From positions 1 to 64,000 of the forward strand of contig CALXDC010000006.1 of NCBI GenBank assembly GCA_944386975.1: 64,000 nucleotides of DNA. The letters run 5' to 3'. Every line of letters begins with the position of its first letter. The first letter of the stretch is position 1. The position numbers were made by a program, and so were the translations under genes. Positions 34,696 to 44,865 of this stretch are shown piece after piece. The notes under the pieces were generated by a model, which made no database searches, was not told the DNA's origin, and worked only from the letters and a program-made list of their open reading frames with translations. This stretch comes from an uncultured Oscillospiraceae bacterium (GTDB lineage: Bacteria; Bacillota; Clostridia; Oscillospirales; Oscillospiraceae).

Positions 34696-35415
34696 ATGGA
34701 CAAGCAGGTTCTGCTCTACGAGGGCAAAGCGAAAAAAGTCTACGCCACCGAGGACCCCGGGGCCCTCATCGTCGCCTACAAGGACGACGCCACCGCCTTC
34801 AACGGCCTGAAGAAAGGCTCCATTGCGGGCAAGGGCGTCATCAACAACCAGATGACCAACTACTTCATGACCCTTCTGGAGCGGGAGGGGGTCCCCACCC
34901 ACTTTCTCCGGGAACTGAGCGAACGGGAGACCCTGGTCAAGCGGGTGACCATCGTCCCCCTGGAGGTCATCGTCCGCAACATCGCCGCCGGGTCCTTCTC
35001 CAAGCGCTACGGCGTGGAGGAGGGGGTGGTCTTTGACCGGCCCACCATCGAGTTTTCCTATAAAAATGACGAATTGGGGGATCCCCTCCTCAACACCAGC
35101 CACGCCCTGGCCCTCCATCTGGCCACCGAGGCGGAGATTGACACCATCCGCACCCTGTCCCTCCGGGTCAACGAGGTCCTCCGGACCTTCTGGGCCCAGT
35201 GCGGCGTGACCCTGGTGGACTTCAAGCTGGAGTTCGGCCGCCTGGGGGACGGGACCATCGTCCTGGCCGACGAGATCAGCCCCGACACCTGCCGCCTGTG
35301 GGACGCCGCCACGGGGAAGAAGCTGGACAAGGACCGGTTCCGCCGGGATCTCGGCGGCGTGGAGGACGCCTATGCCGAGGTGATGGGGCGGCTGAGGAAC
35401 CACGATGCCCGATAA
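34696..35415 (+). CDS. purC: Phosphoribosylaminoimidazole-succinocarboxamide synthase
   Basis: A 239-residue SAICAR synthetase, step 7 of purine synthesis: CAIR + aspartate + ATP. Visible signatures are [22 protein letters not shown], the [22 protein letters not shown] block, [14 protein letters not shown] and [17 protein letters not shown] 34696 follows AAGGAGG. It overlaps purF by 11 bases, so the two are co-translated. The other pur genes are not in this window. Confidence 0.97.
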   Translation: MDKQVLLYEGKAKKVYATEDPGALIVAYKDDATAFNGLKKGSIAGKGVINNQMTNYFMTLLEREGVPTHFLRELSERETLVKRVTIVPLEVIVRNIAAGSFSKRYGVEEGVVFDRPTIEFSYKNDELGDPLLNTSHALALHLATEAEIDTIRTLSLRVNEVLRTFWAQCGVTLVDFKLEFGRLGDGTIVLADEISPDTCRLWDAATGKKLDKDRFRRDLGGVEDAYAEVMGRLRNHDAR

Positions 35416-36829
35416 CCACCTCCACGAGGAGTGCGGCGTCTTCGGCATGTTCGCCCCCCAGCGGGGGGATGTGGCCTCCCTGGCCTATTACGGACTCTAC
35501 GCCCTCCAGCACCGGGGCCAGGAGAGCGCCGGCATCGCCGTCAACGACCGGGGCCTCTTCACCCTGCGCCGGGGGGTGGGACTGGCGGGGGAGGTGTTCT
35601 CCCCGGAAAAGCTCCGGGAGCTGGGGGAGGGAACCATGGCGGTGGGCCATGTCCGCTACGCCACCACCGGCTCTGACGCCGCCCTCAATGCCCAGCCTCT
35701 GGTGATCAACCACCACAAAGGGGCCATGGCTCTGGCCCACAACGGCAATCTCACCAACTCCCTGCCCCTGCGCCGCCGCCTGGAGGAGCGGGGCTCCATC
35801 TTCCACACCACCACCGACTCGGAGGTCATCGCCTACCAGATCGTCCAGGAGCGGCTGCGGACTCCCTCCATCGAGGCCGCCGTCCGGGCGGCTATGGACC
35901 GGCTGGAGGGCGCCTATTCTCTGGTGATTGCCTCCCCCTCCAAGCTCATTGCCGCCCGGGACCCCTACGGCTTCCGGCCCCTCTGTATGGGCCGCCGCCC
36001 GGACGGAGCGGTGGTGTTTGCCTCCGAGTCCTGCGCCCTGGACGCGGTGGGGGCCGTTCTGGAGCGGGATCTCCTCCCCGGGGAGGTGGTCACCGTCAGC
36101 AGGGAGGGCGTCGCCAGCGACCGCAGCGCCTGCGGCCGGCGTCCCCGGCGGCTGTGCGTCTTTGAGCTCATCTACTTTGCCCGGCCCGACTCCGTCATCG
36201 ACGGGGCCGGGGTGGCGGAGGCCCGGCAGCGTGCGGGGGCCTTCCTGGCGGAGACCCACCCGGCGGAGGCGGACGTGGTGGTGGGGGTGCCAGATTCGGG
36301 GCTGGAGGCGGCGCTGGGCTACGCCCGGGCCTCCGGCATCCCCTACGCCATGGGCTTCACCAAGAACAAATATGTGGGCCGCACCTTCATCGCCCCCCAG
36401 CAGGCTCTCCGTGAGGAGGGGGTCAGCCTGAAGCTGAACCCGGTGCGGGGCGCGGTGGAGGGGAAGCGGGTGGTCCTGGTAGACGACTCCATCGTCCGGG
36501 GAACCACCTGCCGCCGCATCACGGCCCTCCTGCGCCGGGCGGGAGCCCGGGAAATTCACATGCGGGTCAGCGCGCCCCCCTTTGTGGCTCCCTGCCACTA
36601 CGGCACCGACATCGACAGCCCGGAGAACCTCATCGCCAACCGCCACAGCGTGGAGGAGATCGCCCGGCTCATCGGGGCGGACTCTCTGGGCTATCTGACG
36701 ATGGACCAGGTCTGCCGCCTCACCGGGCGGGAGGAGGGGTTCTGCACCGCCTGCTTCGGAGGCGGGTACCCCACCCCGGTGCCCCCGCCGGGACAAAAAG
36801 ACCGCTTTTCGCAAAAAATCAGAGAATAA
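35405..36829 (+). CDS. purF: Amidophosphoribosyltransferase
   Basis: A 474-residue PurF, the committed step of purine synthesis (PRPP + glutamine to phosphoribosylamine). The N-terminal propeptide MPDNHLHEE precedes nucleophile Cys10 (ECGVFGMF); the glutaminase domain has [11 protein letters not shown] and AHNGNLTN; the PRPP loop is [14 protein letters not shown]-terminal [15 protein letters not shown] supplies cysteines of the [4Fe-4S] cluster found in Bacillus-type PurF, so this is the oxygen-sensitive, proprotein-processed form. A terminator follows at 36833. Confidence 0.97.
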   Translation: MPDNHLHEECGVFGMFAPQRGDVASLAYYGLYALQHRGQESAGIAVNDRGLFTLRRGVGLAGEVFSPEKLRELGEGTMAVGHVRYATTGSDAALNAQPLVINHHKGAMALAHNGNLTNSLPLRRRLEERGSIFHTTTDSEVIAYQIVQERLRTPSIEAAVRAAMDRLEGAYSLVIASPSKLIAARDPYGFRPLCMGRRPDGAVVFASESCALDAVGAVLERDLLPGEVVTVSREGVASDRSACGRRPRRLCVFELIYFARPDSVIDGAGVAEARQRAGAFLAETHPAEADVVVGVPDSGLEAALGYARASGIPYAMGFTKNKYVGRTFIAPQQALREEGVSLKLNPVRGAVEGKRVVLVDDSIVRGTTCRRITALLRRAGAREIHMRVSAPPFVAPCHYGTDIDSPENLIANRHSVEEIARLIGADSLGYLTMDQVCRLTGREEGFCTACFGGGYPTPVPPPGQKDRFSQKIRE

Positions 36830-36832
36830 ACG

Positions 36833-36872
36833 ACGTCCGCTGCGGAATTTTTGCCCGCGGCGGACGTTTTCC
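36833..36872 (+). terminator. Intrinsic terminator after purF
   Basis: ACGTCCGC (36833-36840) pairs with GCGGACGT (36860-36867), with an inner GCGG/CCGC stem, followed by TTTT. Confidence 0.8.
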
Positions 36873-36899
36873 GTTTCCAAGGTACCGTTCCTCCCGCCC

Positions 36900-36928
36900 T
36901 TGCCTTTCCGGAGAATTGTTGGTATAAT
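36900..36928 (+). promoter_or_regulatory. Promoter of the topoisomerase B-subunit gene
   Basis: TTGCCT (36900-36905), 17-base spacer, TATAAT (36923-36928) with an extended -10 TG. Confidence 0.75.
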
Positions 36929-36989
36929 ACTAAATTAGATTTAAGCTGGCGGAAAAGCCGCCAAATGGAAGCATCCCCAGGAGGACGAT

Positions 36990-38984
36990 ATGGCAGCAAG
37001 CAAAAAATCCTACGGCAACACCTCCATCAGCGCCCTGAAGGGGGCGGACCGGGTCCGGAAACGGCCCGGCGTCATTTTCGGCAGCGACGGTCTGGACGGC
37101 TGCGAGCACGCCGTATTCGAAATCTTATCCAACTCCATTGACGAGGCCCGGGAGGGCCACGGCAAGATCATCACCGTCAAGCGCTTTTTGGACCACAGCG
37201 TGGAGGTGGAGGATCAGGGCCGGGGCTGTCCGGTGGACTGGAACGAGAAGGAGCAGAAATATAACTGGGAGCTGGTGTTCTGCGAGCTTTACGCCGGCGG
37301 CAAGTACGGCAACAACCAGGGGGGCAACTACGAATACTCCCTGGGACTCAACGGCCTTGGCTCCTGCGCCACCCAGTACGCCTCCCGATATATGGACGTC
37401 ACCGTCTGGCGGGACGGCTATGAGTACACCCTCCGCTTTGAGCGGGGCGAGGTGGTGGGGGAGAAGGGAAAGGAGCTCCAGAAGACCCCCCTCAGCAAAA
37501 AGCGCACCGGCACCCGGACCAAGTGGCTTCCCGATTTGGACGTGTTCACCGACATCGACATCCCCGCCGACTACTTTACCGACGTGATGAAGCGGCAGGC
37601 GGTGGTGAACGCCGGCATCACCTTCCGGTTTCAAAACGAGGTGAGCCGGGGAAAATTCGAGACCACGGAGTTCCTCTATGAAAACGGCATTGCCGACTAT
37701 GTGAAGGAGCTGGCGGGGGAGGAGAGCCTCACCTCCCCGGTGTTCTGGGAGGCGGAGCGAAAGGGTCGGGACCGTGCCGACAAGGACGAATATAAGGTAA
37801 AGCTCAGCGTGGCCTGCTGCTTCTCCAACCGCACCCACGTCATTGAGCACTACCACAACTCCAGCTGGCTGGAGCACGGGGGCAGCCCGGAGAAGGCCAC
37901 CCGATCCGCCTTTGTAGGGGCCATCGACGCCTGGCTCAAGCAGAACAGCAAGTACCAGAAAAACGAGAGCAAGGTGACCTGGGCGGACGTGGAGGACTGT
38001 CTGGTGCTGGTGAGCAACAACTTCTCCACCCAGACCAGCTACGAGAACCAGACCAAGAAGGCTATCACCAACAAATTCATCCAGGAGGCTATGACGGAGT
38101 TCCTCCGGGAGCGGCTGTCGGTGTACTTCATCGAGACCCCCACCGACGCGGCGAAGATCGCCGAACAGGTGCTCATCAACAAGCGGTCCCGGGAGCGGGC
38201 GGAACAGACCCGTCTCAACATCAAAAAGAACCTCTCCGGCAGCATCGACATCGCCAACCGTGTGCAGAAGTTTGTGGACTGCCGCACCAAGGATGTGAGC
38301 CGCCGGGAGATCTATATTGTGGAGGGCGACTCGGCCCTCGGCAGCGTAAAGCTGAGCCGGGACGCGGAGTTTCAGGGAATCATGCCCGTCCGGGGCAAGA
38401 TTCTCAACTGTCTGAAGGCGGACTATGCCAAGATCTTCAAAAGCGAAATCATCACCGATCTCATGAAGGTGCTGGGCTGCGGGGTGGAGGTCCAGAGCAA
38501 GCACAAGGACCTGAGCTCCTTTGATTTGAGCAATCTCCGGTGGAGCAAGGTGGTCATCTGCACCGACGCCGACGTGGACGGCTTCCAGATTCGGACGCTG
38601 ATTCTCACCATGCTGTACCGGCTGTGCCCTACCCTCATTGAGAAAGGGTACGTGTATATCGCGGAGTCGCCCCTCTTTGAGATCACCTGCGGGGAGAAGA
38701 CCTGGTTTGCCTACTCCGAGAAGGAGAAGGCGGAGATCGTGAAGTCCCTGGAGGGGAAGAAGGTAAAGATCGACCGGAGCAAGGGCCTCGGCGAGAACGA
38801 CCCGGACATGATGTGGCTGACCACCATGAACCCGGAGACCCGGCGGCTCATCAAGGTGATGCCCCAGGAGGCGGAGCGCACCAGCGCCATGTTTGAGCTG
38901 CTTTTAGGAGACAATCTCCAGGGCCGGAAGGACCACATCGCCGAGAACGGGTATAAATTTTTGGATTTGGCGGATATCTCCTGA
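36990..38984 (+). CDS. Type IIA topoisomerase B subunit (GyrB/ParE-like paralogue)
   Basis: A 664-residue ATPase subunit. The GHKL domain has EILSNSIDEAREG (metal-binding Asn), QGRGCPVDW and GLNGLGSCATQYAS (ATP lid); the transducer follows; the Toprim domain starts with IVEGDSALGS near residue 443 and has DADVDGFQIRTL near 526. These sites depart from canonical GyrB (EGDSAGGSAKQGRDR; DADVDGAHIRTL), so this is the divergent paralogue found in many Clostridia beside a GyrA-like partner, rather than housekeeping GyrB. The partner A subunit is encoded at 41657, separated by a repeat and a secreted-protein gene. Confidence 0.9.
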   Translation: MAASKKSYGNTSISALKGADRVRKRPGVIFGSDGLDGCEHAVFEILSNSIDEAREGHGKIITVKRFLDHSVEVEDQGRGCPVDWNEKEQKYNWELVFCELYAGGKYGNNQGGNYEYSLGLNGLGSCATQYASRYMDVTVWRDGYEYTLRFERGEVVGEKGKELQKTPLSKKRTGTRTKWLPDLDVFTDIDIPADYFTDVMKRQAVVNAGITFRFQNEVSRGKFETTEFLYENGIADYVKELAGEESLTSPVFWEAERKGRDRADKDEYKVKLSVACCFSNRTHVIEHYHNSSWLEHGGSPEKATRSAFVGAIDAWLKQNSKYQKNESKVTWADVEDCLVLVSNNFSTQTSYENQTKKAITNKFIQEAMTEFLRERLSVYFIETPTDAAKIAEQVLINKRSRERAEQTRLNIKKNLSGSIDIANRVQKFVDCRTKDVSRREIYIVEGDSALGSVKLSRDAEFQGIMPVRGKILNCLKADYAKIFKSEIITDLMKVLGCGVEVQSKHKDLSSFDLSNLRWSKVVICTDADVDGFQIRTLILTMLYRLCPTLIEKGYVYIAESPLFEITCGEKTWFAYSEKEKAEIVKSLEGKKVKIDRSKGLGENDPDMMWLTTMNPETRRLIKVMPQEAERTSAMFELLLGDNLQGRKDHIAENGYKFLDLADIS

Positions 38985-38999
38985 TGCTGCCCTCTGGCC

Positions 39000-39700
39000 G
39001 GGCAGGGCCGTTTTTGTCCCTGACGAGGGCGGACGGCGTTTTGTCGGTGCCCGACGGTGTACTGCCCGGTGTTTTGCCTCCGGCGGCCTACTTTTGTCGC
39101 TGAACAAAAGTAGGCATCTCCGCGCTAAGAGCCTCGCTATGCTCGGTTGCGCTCCGAAACACCTCGCTGCGGCTTGGTGAAAATCAGCTTAGAACCTACG
39201 GTTCTAAGGATTCCCTTATTTCCCAAATCTGAAAATCCTGATGTTTTGGCGTGATTTTGTCTTTCTGACGCAGCAAGGGGGTGACAGTTCCCCTGTTTCC
39301 GCGCTTCAGCGCGCTCCCCTGGTGGTGGTAGGGGCCTCTGCTCCCGATGTTGTCAAATTTGCTAACGCCGCACAAGCTCATTCACGGAAAAACGGTAGGC
39401 GAAAAAATCAGCGTCTACCCACCGCATGAGCGCGCTAAAGCGCGGCGCTTCAAGCAGAAGACGACCCAAACAGGCGTCACCCGTATAAAACCTTCAACAG
39501 AAAGCCTCCCTGACCATCCGGTCTTGGTAATAAAAAAAGGAGTTCTTAGAACCATGGGTTCTAAGTCAACTTTTGCCTACTTTTCTTTGACGAGAAAAGT
39601 AGGCCGCCGGAGGCATAACACCAAACGAAATACCGTCGGGTACCGACAAAGCGACATTCGCCCTCGTCAGAAGGGCAAAAACAGCGCCGGTCCCGGCAGC
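39000..39700. repeat. Composite intergenic repeat, copy 3 (arm B - arm A, core missing)
   Basis: Lies between the two topoisomerase-related genes. The left arm has the hairpin at 39086-39115 and TTAGAACC/GGTTCTAA at 39189-39207; between these is a 65-base insert (39116-39180) matching a segment of the copy 1/2 core. The type B inner sequence follows to about 39345. The right arm (type A, inverted) has 39546-39564 and 39575-39604. The CCTTCCCC core seen in other copies is absent; 39345-39430 holds unrelated sequence. From 39700 to 39814 I see only the ribosome site of the next gene and no clear promoter. Confidence 0.8.
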
Positions 39701-39814
39701 CGAGGGGACAATTTTTCCCCTTTTCCCCGTGCCCACCATCCTCATATGTGGATGTTTCAGATAAGTCGAGAGAAGAAATCAGGAGAAGAACAAACAGATT
39801 GGAGGAAAACTAAG

Positions 39815-41578
39815 ATGAAAAAGCTGTTTGCGCTGATGCTGGCGCTGGTGATGACCCTGTCTCTGGCCGCGCCCGCCATGGCCGCCGACCAGCCCCTGTG
39901 GCAGCAGATGGGCTACGAGAGCCAGCAGGAGCTGCTGGACTGGTACGGCATTTCCCAGGCCAATTATGACGCCATCGCCGCCAAGTTCGGGAGCTTCGAC
40001 CCCTACGCCTACTACGCTGAAAATGAGCAGATGTTCTGGGAGATGACCGCCCAGGAGTACATGTCCACCTACGAGGTGACGGAGGAGGAGTTCCGGCAGG
40101 AGATGCTCTCCTACTGGTTCTATAACCAGTACACCCCCCTGATGGAGCAGCAGATGGTGGACGACGCCATCACCGCTGTGGGCGGCGTGCCCGGTCAGAT
40201 CAACGTCATGTGGAACGGCAAGTGCATCCAGTTCACCGACGCCGCTCCCGAGATCGCCAACAACCGCACCATGGTGCCCATTCGGGCCATCATGGAGGAT
40301 ATGGGGGCCGAGGTGACCTATGAAAACCGCACCGTCACCTGCATCCTCAACGGCGCCACCGTCACCTTCCCCGTGGGCGGCACCTCCGCCACCGTGGAGA
40401 AGGACGGCGAGACCGAAACCGTCACCCTGGACAGCCCCAGCTATCTCAAGAACAACCGCACCTACGTCCCCGTCCGCTTCATCAGTGAGGCCTCCGGCTA
40501 CGACGTGTTCTGGGACAACGCCGCCCGCACCGCCGTCATCGTGGACCGGGAGGCCGCCGTGGCCGCCCTGGACGAGAATCTCACCATTCTCAACGAGATG
40601 ATGCAGAAGCAGTACGCCCAGTACGATTTCAACAAGGCCTATGAGATCGACTACACCCTGGACGGCACCGTGGCCGTGATCGACTTCCTCAGCGGTAACA
40701 AGAACTACGACTTCGACGCCGATATGACCGTTCTGTGGAAGGGCGCCGACTATGAGATCAACGGCTCCCTCCAGCTGGGCGACGTGATCGACGCCCTCAT
40801 GGATGTGGGTGAAATCTACGCCGACGAGATTCCCGCGGAGCTGCTGCCCCTGCTGAAGGATCTGGACTTCTCCATGATCCTCTCCGGCGAGGGCTGCTGG
40901 ATCAGCGCTCCCGTCCTTACCTATGTGCTGGCCCAGGAGTATCCTCAGCTGTCCGGCAAGGACGTGTGGCTGGATATGGGCAAGGCGCTGGGCATGGACA
41001 TGAGCCAGCTGATGGAGATGTCCGCCGCCCTGATGACCGAGGACGCCACCCTCGGCAGCCTCCTCTATGACAGCAGCGTTATGTCGATGGAGATGCTGGG
41101 CGGCATGGACCAGGTGAGCTACCTGAACTTCCCCGCCACCCTGGGATTTACCAAGACCATGCTGGACGCCCTTCTGGGGGACGACACCTTCACCAGGAGC
41201 GGCACCTCCTACAAGTGGACCATGGATCTGGCAAGTCTCTATGCCGCCATGGAAATACCCGTAACCGAGGAGGAACTGGCGGGCGGCGACTTCTCCATGG
41301 AGATGACTATCCGCTCCAACGGCTCCGTGGACTACGACCTGACCCTCTCCCTCAACGACTATAATATCGTCTCCGGGGGCTACACCGACGATGCGCTGGT
41401 GACCTTCACCCTGTCCGGTACCTCCGGCGCCCTCAGCGGCAATATGGATCTGCAGCTGCAGATCAAGAACGTGGCGGACGCCAAGCTCACCGCGAAGTAC
41501 ACCGGTCGCACCACCGTCAAGACTCCCGCCGCTCAGCCTCCCGCCGGCAGCGAGATTCTGGACCTCTCCAGCCTGTAA
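39815..41578 (+). CDS. Secreted protein with copper amine oxidase N-terminal-like (stalk) domains
   Basis: A 587-residue exported protein: signal peptide MKKLFALMLALVMTLSLAAPAMA, a Tyr/Glu/Met-rich helical region to about residue 115, then the paired copper-amine-oxidase-N-like module (about 130-245; NNRTMVPIRAIMEDMGAEVTY and NNRTYVPVRFISEASGYDVFW). The C-terminal 330 residues are an unassigned, acidic domain. The stalk module occurs in many Clostridial surface proteins without oxidase activity. ATG 39815 is supported by GGAGGA at 39801. Its placement between two topoisomerase genes has no obvious functional meaning. Confidence 0.85.
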   Translation: MKKLFALMLALVMTLSLAAPAMAADQPLWQQMGYESQQELLDWYGISQANYDAIAAKFGSFDPYAYYAENEQMFWEMTAQEYMSTYEVTEEEFRQEMLSYWFYNQYTPLMEQQMVDDAITAVGGVPGQINVMWNGKCIQFTDAAPEIANNRTMVPIRAIMEDMGAEVTYENRTVTCILNGATVTFPVGGTSATVEKDGETETVTLDSPSYLKNNRTYVPVRFISEASGYDVFWDNAARTAVIVDREAAVAALDENLTILNEMMQKQYAQYDFNKAYEIDYTLDGTVAVIDFLSGNKNYDFDADMTVLWKGADYEINGSLQLGDVIDALMDVGEIYADEIPAELLPLLKDLDFSMILSGEGCWISAPVLTYVLAQEYPQLSGKDVWLDMGKALGMDMSQLMEMSAALMTEDATLGSLLYDSSVMSMEMLGGMDQVSYLNFPATLGFTKTMLDALLGDDTFTRSGTSYKWTMDLASLYAAMEIPVTEEELAGGDFSMEMTIRSNGSVDYDLTLSLNDYNIVSGGYTDDALVTFTLSGTSGALSGNMDLQLQIKNVADAKLTAKYTGRTTVKTPAAQPPAGSEILDLSSL

Positions 41579-41586
41579 CCCATTCT

Positions 41587-41614
41587 CCCGCCGCCCCGTC
41601 TCCGGGGCGGCGGG
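41587..41614 (+). terminator. GC hairpin after the secreted protein gene
   Basis: CCCGCCGCCCC (41587-41597) pairs perfectly with GGGGCGGCGGG (41604-41614), but no T run follows, so termination efficiency is uncertain. Confidence 0.5.
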
Positions 41615-41656
41615 CCCCTCCGGGGACGAGAACCTGAACAAAGGAACGCAACGTGT

Positions 41657-43897
41657 ATGCCGAAGAAGAAGAGCCCCCAGGAGGGGGCGAAGAAAGTCAG
41701 CAACCCCAACGTCCTGGGGCTTCGGGCGGAGGTGCTGGAGCAGCCCATCACCGACACCCTGGAGCAAAACTACATGCCCTACGCCATGTCCGTCATCGTC
41801 TCCCGGGCCATCCCGGAGATCGACGGCTTCAAGCCCAGCCACCGAAAGCTCCTCTACACCATGTATGAGATGGGCCTTCTCACCAAGCCCCGGACCAAGA
41901 GCGCCAACATCGTGGGCCAGACCATGCGGTTAAACCCCCACGGCGACGCCGCCATCTACGAGACCATGGTCCGCCTCTCCAAGGGCTACGAGGCCCTGCT
42001 CCACCCCTTTGTGGACTCCAAGGGCAACTTCGGCAAGGTCTATTCCCGGGATATGGCCTACGCCGCCAGCCGGTACACTGAGGCCAAGCTCAGCCCCATC
42101 TGCGCCGAGCTCTTCCGGGACATCGACCAGGACACGGTGGACTTTATCGACAACTACGACAATACCAGGAAGGAGCCCACCCTCCTGCCCACCACCTTCC
42201 CCAACATCCTCGTCAGCGCCAACCAGGGCATTGCCGTGGGCATGGCCTCCCAGCTGTGCGGGTTCAATCTGGGGGAGGTGTGCGACACCACGGCGGCCTT
42301 CCTGAAAAATCCCAAGTGCGACCTCACCGCCACCCTGCTGGCCCCGGATTTTCCCACCGGCGGCCAGGTGATTCTGGACGAGGCCGTGCTGCGGGACATT
42401 TATGAGACGGGCCGGGGCAGCGTGCGGCTCCGGGCCAAGTACCGCTATGTGAAGGCGGAAAACCTCATTGAGATCTACGAGATTCCCTACACCACCACCA
42501 CGGAGGCCATTCTGGACAAGGTGGCGGAGCTCATCAAGACCGGCAAGGCCAAAGAGATTGCCGACATGCGGGACGAGACGGACCTCAACGGCCTGAAGCT
42601 CACCATCGACCTCAAGCGCGGCGTGGACCCGGACAAGCTGATGCAGAAGCTCTACAAGACCACCACCCTCCAGGACACCCTCTCCTGCAACTTCAACGTC
42701 CTCATCGCCGGGATGCCCCGGGTGATGGGGGTCCGGGAGCTTCTGGAGGAGTGGTGCGCCTGGCGCACGGAGTGCGTGCGGCGGCGGGTGTACTTCGTGA
42801 TGCAGAAAAAACGGGAGAAGCTCCACCTCCTCCAGGGCCTGCGGAAGATTCTGCTGGACATCGACAAGGCCATCGCCATCATCCGGGAGACGGAGGAGGA
42901 GGCCATGGTGGTGCCGAACCTGATGATTGGCTTCGGCATCGACGAGGTCCAGGCGGAGTACGTGGCGGAGATCAAGCTGCGCAACATCAACAAGGAGTAC
43001 ATTCTCAAGCGCACCGAGGAGTTGGAGCGCCTCCGGGACGAGATCGACGACCTCCAGGACGTGCTGGACAAGCCCCAGCGGGTGAAGAAGATCATCACCG
43101 GTGAGCTGGAGAACGTGAAGAAGAAGTACGCCGTCCCCCGGCGCACGGAGATCGTCTACGGCCACGAGGTGGAGGAGTACAGGGAGGAGGACGAGACCCC
43201 GGACTATCCGGTCCATCTCTTCCTCTCCCGGGAGGGGTACTTCAAGAAAATCACCCCCCAGTCCCTCCGCATGGCCGCCGACCAGAAGTACAAGGAGGAG
43301 GACGGCCTCAGCCAGACCTTCGAGACAACGAATCGCGCCGAGATCATGTTCTTCACCGACCGCTGCCAGGTGTACAAATGCCGCCTCAGCGACTTTGGCG
43401 ACACCAAGGCCAGCGCCATGGGGGACTACCTCCCCACCAAACTGGGCATGGACGCCGAGGAGCATGTGGTCTACGCCTGCCTCCCCGGGGACTACACCGG
43501 CTGCCTGCTGTTCTTCTTTGAAAACGGCAAGGCCGCCCGGGTGGAGCTGAGCGCCTATCAGACCACCTCCAACCGCCGCAGGCTCACCGGGGCCTATAGC
43601 GACAAGAGCCCCCTGACGGCGGTGCTCCTCCTCCGGGAGGACCTGGAGCTGGCGGTGTACTCCACGGAGCCGAGAGCTCTGATCTTCAACACCGCCCTTC
43701 TCACCCCCAAGACCACCCGGTCCACCCAGGGGGTCCAGGTGATGACCCTGAAGCCCAAGTACCGCCTGGCGGTTGCCAAGCCCCTGGAGGACACGGGCAT
43801 CACCAATCTGGGCCGCTACCGCTGCCGCTCCCTCCCCGCCGCCGGCGCTCTGGTTCGTGAGGAGGACGGAGAGGACAAGCAGATGCAGCTGCTCTAA
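41657..43897 (+). CDS. Type IIA topoisomerase A subunit (GyrA/ParC-like paralogue)
   Basis: A 746-residue breakage-reunion subunit. It opens with LEQNYMPYAMSVIVSRAIPEIDGFKPSHRKLLYTMYEMGL; the catalytic tyrosine is in AASRYTEAKLSP near residue 139; ANQGIAVGMASQLCGFNL follows, then a coiled-coil gate (about 420-480) and a C-terminal domain with weak beta-pinwheel repeats. The canonical GyrA box is not seen, which argues for a decatenase or relaxing enzyme rather than gyrase. It is the presumed partner of the B subunit at 36990. ATG 41657 follows AAAGGAACG. Confidence 0.9.
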   Translation: MPKKKSPQEGAKKVSNPNVLGLRAEVLEQPITDTLEQNYMPYAMSVIVSRAIPEIDGFKPSHRKLLYTMYEMGLLTKPRTKSANIVGQTMRLNPHGDAAIYETMVRLSKGYEALLHPFVDSKGNFGKVYSRDMAYAASRYTEAKLSPICAELFRDIDQDTVDFIDNYDNTRKEPTLLPTTFPNILVSANQGIAVGMASQLCGFNLGEVCDTTAAFLKNPKCDLTATLLAPDFPTGGQVILDEAVLRDIYETGRGSVRLRAKYRYVKAENLIEIYEIPYTTTTEAILDKVAELIKTGKAKEIADMRDETDLNGLKLTIDLKRGVDPDKLMQKLYKTTTLQDTLSCNFNVLIAGMPRVMGVRELLEEWCAWRTECVRRRVYFVMQKKREKLHLLQGLRKILLDIDKAIAIIRETEEEAMVVPNLMIGFGIDEVQAEYVAEIKLRNINKEYILKRTEELERLRDEIDDLQDVLDKPQRVKKIITGELENVKKKYAVPRRTEIVYGHEVEEYREEDETPDYPVHLFLSREGYFKKITPQSLRMAADQKYKEEDGLSQTFETTNRAEIMFFTDRCQVYKCRLSDFGDTKASAMGDYLPTKLGMDAEEHVVYACLPGDYTGCLLFFFENGKAARVELSAYQTTSNRRRLTGAYSDKSPLTAVLLLREDLELAVYSTEPRALIFNTALLTPKTTRSTQGVQVMTLKPKYRLAVAKPLEDTGITNLGRYRCRSLPAAGALVREEDGEDKQMQLL

Positions 43898-43923
43898 TTC
43901 CCTTTTCCCGAAAAAAGAGGACC

Positions 43924-44796
43924 ATGAAACAAAAGAAGACCTTTCTGACATTCCTGTGGGACTACGGCGTCATCACCCTGGGTAGCGCCCTCTACGCCCT
44001 GTCCTTCAACTGGTGCTTCCAGCCCAACCATATGGCCTTCGGCGGCTTCACCGGCGCAGCGCAGATTATCAACCGGCTTTTGCCGGTGCTGCCGGTGGGC
44101 GTGCTGGTGTTCGTGATGAACGTGCCCCTGTTTCTGATCGGCGTGCGGAAGATGGGGTGGGGCCTGCTGGTCTCCTCCCTCTACGCCATGACCATCGGGT
44201 CGGTCTTCATCGACGTGATGGCCGCCCTCCACACCTTCCAGCCCATGGAGCCCATGCTGGCCTGCATCTACGGCGGCGTGCTCATGGGACTGAGCATGGG
44301 GCTGCTGCTCCAGGTGGGGGCCACCACCGGCGGCACGGAGCTGGGGGCCCGGCTTTTGAAGTACCGGGTTCCCCACCTGTCCATCGGGCGGCTGTGCCTT
44401 GCCATTGATCTGGTGATCATTGCCGCCTACGCCCTGGTATTTCACAACCTTCACAACGCCCTCTACGGCGTGGTGGCCATGTATATCTCCAGTCTGGTGA
44501 TGGATACGGTGATCTACGGCTCCTTAAGCGCAAAAATGGCCTATGTGATTACCGGAGACTGTGAGGCCATGTCCCGGGCGCTGCTGGCGCTGGATCTGGG
44601 CGTCACCATTCTCCCCGGCCGGGGCGCCTACACCGGCAAGGAGAAGGACGTGCTGCTGTGTGCCTTCAAGCGCAGCCAGATCGCCGCGGTGAAGCGGGCG
44701 GTCCACGAGGTGGACCCGGGGGCCTTCCTCATTGTCTGCGAGGCCCACGAGGTGATGGGGGAGCGCTTCGGCGCCTATGATCCCGACAGCCTGTAG
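43924..44796 (+). CDS. YitT family membrane protein
   Basis: A 290-residue protein of the YitT/DUF2179 family: about five to six transmembrane helices in residues 10-200 (ITLGSALYALSFNWCFQPNHMAFGGFTGAAQI; GATTGGTELGARLLKY), followed by a soluble DUF2179-type domain (about 205-285; YVITGDCEAMSRALLALDLGVTILPGRGAYTGKEKDVLLCAF). Function in the family is not established; transport is suspected. It starts 26 bases after the topoisomerase A-subunit gene and probably shares its transcript. Confidence 0.9.
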   Translation: MKQKKTFLTFLWDYGVITLGSALYALSFNWCFQPNHMAFGGFTGAAQIINRLLPVLPVGVLVFVMNVPLFLIGVRKMGWGLLVSSLYAMTIGSVFIDVMAALHTFQPMEPMLACIYGGVLMGLSMGLLLQVGATTGGTELGARLLKYRVPHLSIGRLCLAIDLVIIAAYALVFHNLHNALYGVVAMYISSLVMDTVIYGSLSAKMAYVITGDCEAMSRALLALDLGVTILPGRGAYTGKEKDVLLCAFKRSQIAAVKRAVHEVDPGAFLIVCEAHEVMGERFGAYDPDSL

Positions 44797-44865
44797 GCTG
44801 ATACTTTGTATTTCCCGGTCCCCTGGGGGCCGATGTGCAACTGATTGAGAAAGGAAGGATTCACT

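Noticed and set aside
39347..39814. In-frame N-terminal extension of the copper-amine-oxidase-N-like secreted protein.
   Set aside because: The extension is translated repeat sequence; a clear ribosome site and signal peptide start at 39815.
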